This document shows positions 62,327 through 64,000 of a stretch of 64,000 nt of DNA, piece after piece. The notes below the pieces were generated by a model, which was not told where the DNA came from, did no database searches, and worked only from the letters and a program-made list of their open reading frames with translations. The first letter of the stretch is position 1. Every line of letters starts with the position of its first letter. The stretch spans positions 1,426,001-1,490,000 of the forward strand of contig NZ_VCIA01000001.1 of assembly GCF_005887555.1 (NCBI RefSeq), read 5' to 3'. The position numbers and the translations under genes were made by a program. The stretch comes from Lentibacillus cibarius. Lineage in GTDB: Bacteria > Bacillota > Bacilli > Bacillales > Amphibacillaceae.

Positions 62327-63415
62327 TCACGCTCCTCTCTCTGTTTTTGGCCTAAATGATGATGTAATTTTCTGATGTTCTAAAACAAAATACGCTATAT
62401 TCTGATTTTGACCAATAAGCTCTTTATGAAATCCTTTTAAGTTTTCTTCCGTTACGATCAGCACTTTTCGGATTTTTTCGCCAAAACGTTCCATGCGTTT
62501 CCTGTCTTCTAAATAGCCTATAATGGCATCCACTTTCGTTAGGTCGGTATCCAGCATATTGACAATATAGACTTCCTCCCCTTGATATTCTGCGATACAT
62601 TCAAAACCGATTTTGTTGGAAGGGGCGAGCCAGTGGACAGGTGCTTTTGGTATTTTAAATATGCTTTCAAAATAGCCTTTGTCGGACAGCTTGGATTTAA
62701 GGTAATCTATCCCGTGGTCCAGGTGCATAACGCAAAGTGCTCCACTCGGGCGAAGTTTTTTCTGTATCGGCTTTCCTTGATGATCTCGCTTCTCGGTATT
62801 TGCTAATTCAATGAAATGGTCGATGGATGCTTGACCCTTTGCAAATATGATGAAATCCGTTAATCCAACGTCTTTTTTAGAGGTTGTCCTAATCTCATAA
62901 ACTACTTTTGCCAAGTTCTTCACCAGTGTGTCTTGTTCCAGCACAAAAAGACCATATTCAGTACCTTCAGGGCTCACTATAGAACCATGTATTTGATCTC
63001 CGCTGTTTAAGCCATACTCTCGCTTGACTTGCCGGCTATCTTTCATAAACCAACCATAAGAGGTTATGTGCGTCATGATGTCGTTTGTAGCCAGGACGTA
63101 AGGACGCGCATTCGCATTGACCGTTAAATCAGACGGTTTGTATTGAATGTCATAGCCCTTTTCTTTTAACAAGTCCAATCCCTTTTGAAGAATCCGGTGA
63201 CAGGCATACCCTTTTCGACCCGGCCTCTTTTGAGTAAAGGTGCTTATCAGCTGACTGTTTCGCATTGCTCGCAATTTTTCGTCTACATATCTCTTGCTGT
63301 TCGGAAAATACATCCGCTTAATTTGTTCTGTTGTCAGTATCCGGTATTGGTATAAATCATATAGTATTGCTATGTCCCTCGTTTGTGGTTTTGTAATCCA
63401 TGCATTGCGTGGCAT
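62327..63415 (-). CDS. Replication-relaxation family protein
   Basis: This protein is 362 residues. The N-terminal winged-helix region reads RDIAILYDLYQYRILTTEQI, then KRMYFPNSKRYVDEKLRAM and GYACHRILQKGLDLLKEKGY, the PF13814 Replic_Relax pattern. The central and C-terminal parts have a nuclease-fold-like alternation (EYGLFVLEQDTLVKNLAKVV). Members are carried by conjugative plasmids and ICEs of Bacillota and are thought to act in plasmid replication or mobilisation. It lies next to the gene at 63800. Confidence 0.8.
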   Translation of the reverse strand: MPRNAWITKPQTRDIAILYDLYQYRILTTEQIKRMYFPNSKRYVDEKLRAMRNSQLISTFTQKRPGRKGYACHRILQKGLDLLKEKGYDIQYKPSDLTVNANARPYVLATNDIMTHITSYGWFMKDSRQVKREYGLNSGDQIHGSIVSPEGTEYGLFVLEQDTLVKNLAKVVYEIRTTSKKDVGLTDFIIFAKGQASIDHFIELANTEKRDHQGKPIQKKLRPSGALCVMHLDHGIDYLKSKLSDKGYFESIFKIPKAPVHWLAPSNKIGFECIAEYQGEEVYIVNMLDTDLTKVDAIIGYLEDRKRMERFGEKIRKVLIVTEENLKGFHKELIGQNQNIAYFVLEHQKITSSFRPKTERGA

Positions 63416-63613
63416 CTCACTCCCCCCTCACTTACCCCCATATATAAAGGTGGATATTTGAATCATTTTTTCAGCTTATTCAAAGATAGAGCATAAAGCC
63501 TGTTTGTTTTCGTCATCTCTGCGTCTCCTCGAGCCTCCTCTCCCAAACCTGCCTTTCTTTTGTACCTTTTCGGTTTAAAGGAAAATAGCTTATTTCATTA
63601 ACTAGGAAGTCTA

Positions 63614-63696
63614 AAAACGGGGTGAAAATGCCCCTGTTTTCGATATGAAAATAGTAAAATTTAAATGGCGAGTATTTTCACCCCGTTTTTTATTGC
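63614..63696. terminator. Long inverted repeat, bidirectional terminator
   Basis: AACGGGGTGAAAAT (63616-63629) pairs with ATTTTCACCCCGTT (63672-63685), with T/A runs outside. Further half-copies TTTTCACCCCG (63732-63742) and TTTTCACCTC follow, so the motif may also bind a regulator. Confidence 0.65.
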
Positions 63697-63799
63697 CTTT
63701 TCCTATAAAAAAACTCATAATCTATCAACTTTTTTCACCCCGAAACCAATCGATTGACCAAGAAGCATTTTCACCTCTTTTGATTTACAAAATTACTCT

Positions 63800-64000
63800 T
63801 CAGAAATTTTCCCAAAAGTCTTCAGCTGATTCTAATTGATTTTCGGGTTTAATGGGTTCTTCTAACGTATCGTCCTCATTAAGATCGCCAGCAGCCAAAA
63901 CATTCAATCCCATCACATCCCAAAGTTTCCCGAAATCCCAAATATGTTTTCTTTCCATCACAAATAATTCAATATGGTCTCTTTCCCCGTCATAAAAGCC
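63800..64000 (-). CDS. C-terminal end of an unidentified gene (cut by window edge)
   Basis: 67 codons run in from the edge to a TGA at 63800-63802: GFYDGERDHIELFVMERKHI, then WDVMGLNVLAAGDLNEDDTL to SAEDFWENF. Too short to identify. By position ahead of a replication-relaxation gene it could belong to a conjugation or plasmid operon, but this is only context. Confidence 0.5.
   Translation of the reverse strand, partial: GFYDGERDHIELFVMERKHIWDFGKLWDVMGLNVLAAGDLNEDDTLEEPIKPENQLESAEDFWENF

Noticed and set aside
1..64000. tRNA or rRNA genes
   Set aside because: No cloverleaf with GGTTC-type T-loop and acceptor stem, and no rRNA-like sequence, was found on either strand by eye.

Overview
The window is a low-GC accessory region from an endospore-forming member of the Bacillaceae. 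The evidence is strong AGGAGG-type ribosome binding sites with frequent TTG/GTG starts, a Spo0E-family phosphatase, a YvyF-like flagellar protein, a c-di-GMP-I riboswitch and very acidic Ig-like surface proteins. The acidity hints at a halophile or alkaliphile. Many recombinases, IS remnants, broken genes, two replication-initiation modules and a replication-relaxation gene point to a large plasmid or a plasmid/phage-derived island rather than core chromosome. No rRNA, tRNA or CRISPR array was seen.

Layout. 1-2 kb: truncated IS110 element, a decayed Mrr nuclease and two small genes. 2.4-5.1 kb: surface-protein cassette 1, followed by a recombinase relic. 5.5-7.6 kb: Xre / ImmA-IrrE / PIN-like operon. 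7.9-11.7 kb: two tyrosine recombinases, a repeat-containing putative DNA-binding protein and divergent Xre regulators. 12-17.6 kb: replication module I (minus strand, DnaC-like gene frameshifted), a frameshifted zinc-ribbon endonuclease and replication module II (plus strand, intact). 18-28 kb: small genes, a dead IS3 element, a SieB-like protein, an orphan gp25-like baseplate protein and a TPR-nuclease. 28-30.6 kb: Mrr nuclease, then riboswitch, CheY-like gene, YvyF-like gene and a broken third gene. 30.9-47 kb: Spo0E, zinc-ribbon and HNH genes with decayed duplicates, many nuclease or membrane proteins and many intergenic repeats. 47.6-56.4 kb: surface cassette 2 (frameshifted), four clustered tyrosine recombinases, surface cassette 3. 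57-64 kb: MazF-like toxin, NucS-like nuclease, third HNH protein, decayed HicB, DUF1871-like protein, replication-relaxation protein and the end of a further gene.

The main discovery candidate is the set of three surface-protein cassettes (2426-5080, 47628-49363, 53925-56417). All lie on the minus strand. All lack promoter, ribosome binding site, start codon, signal peptide and SLH domains. All open within a few codons of the same roughly 16-bp DNA motif (ARGTGCGAYTRACGCT), which encodes S/G-A-I/T-N/D-A, the residues that often follow the SLH domains in Bacillaceae S-layer proteins. A four-gene tyrosine recombinase operon lies between cassettes 2 and 3, and a recombinase relic sits just upstream of cassette 1. 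I infer a recombinase-driven S-layer exchange system in which silent cassettes are joined to an expressed SLH-bearing N-terminus outside the window. One of the recombinases carries three tandem core-binding domains, which is unusual.

A second theme is anti-phage or conflict-type genes: Mrr-like nucleases with membrane anchors, a TPR-nuclease, NucS-like and DUF6998-like nucleases, a HEPN-like protein, SieB, a PIN/ImmA/Xre triad and MazF. Several genes carry single-base or dinucleotide indels, and the homopolymer cases should be checked against raw reads before being called real pseudogenes.
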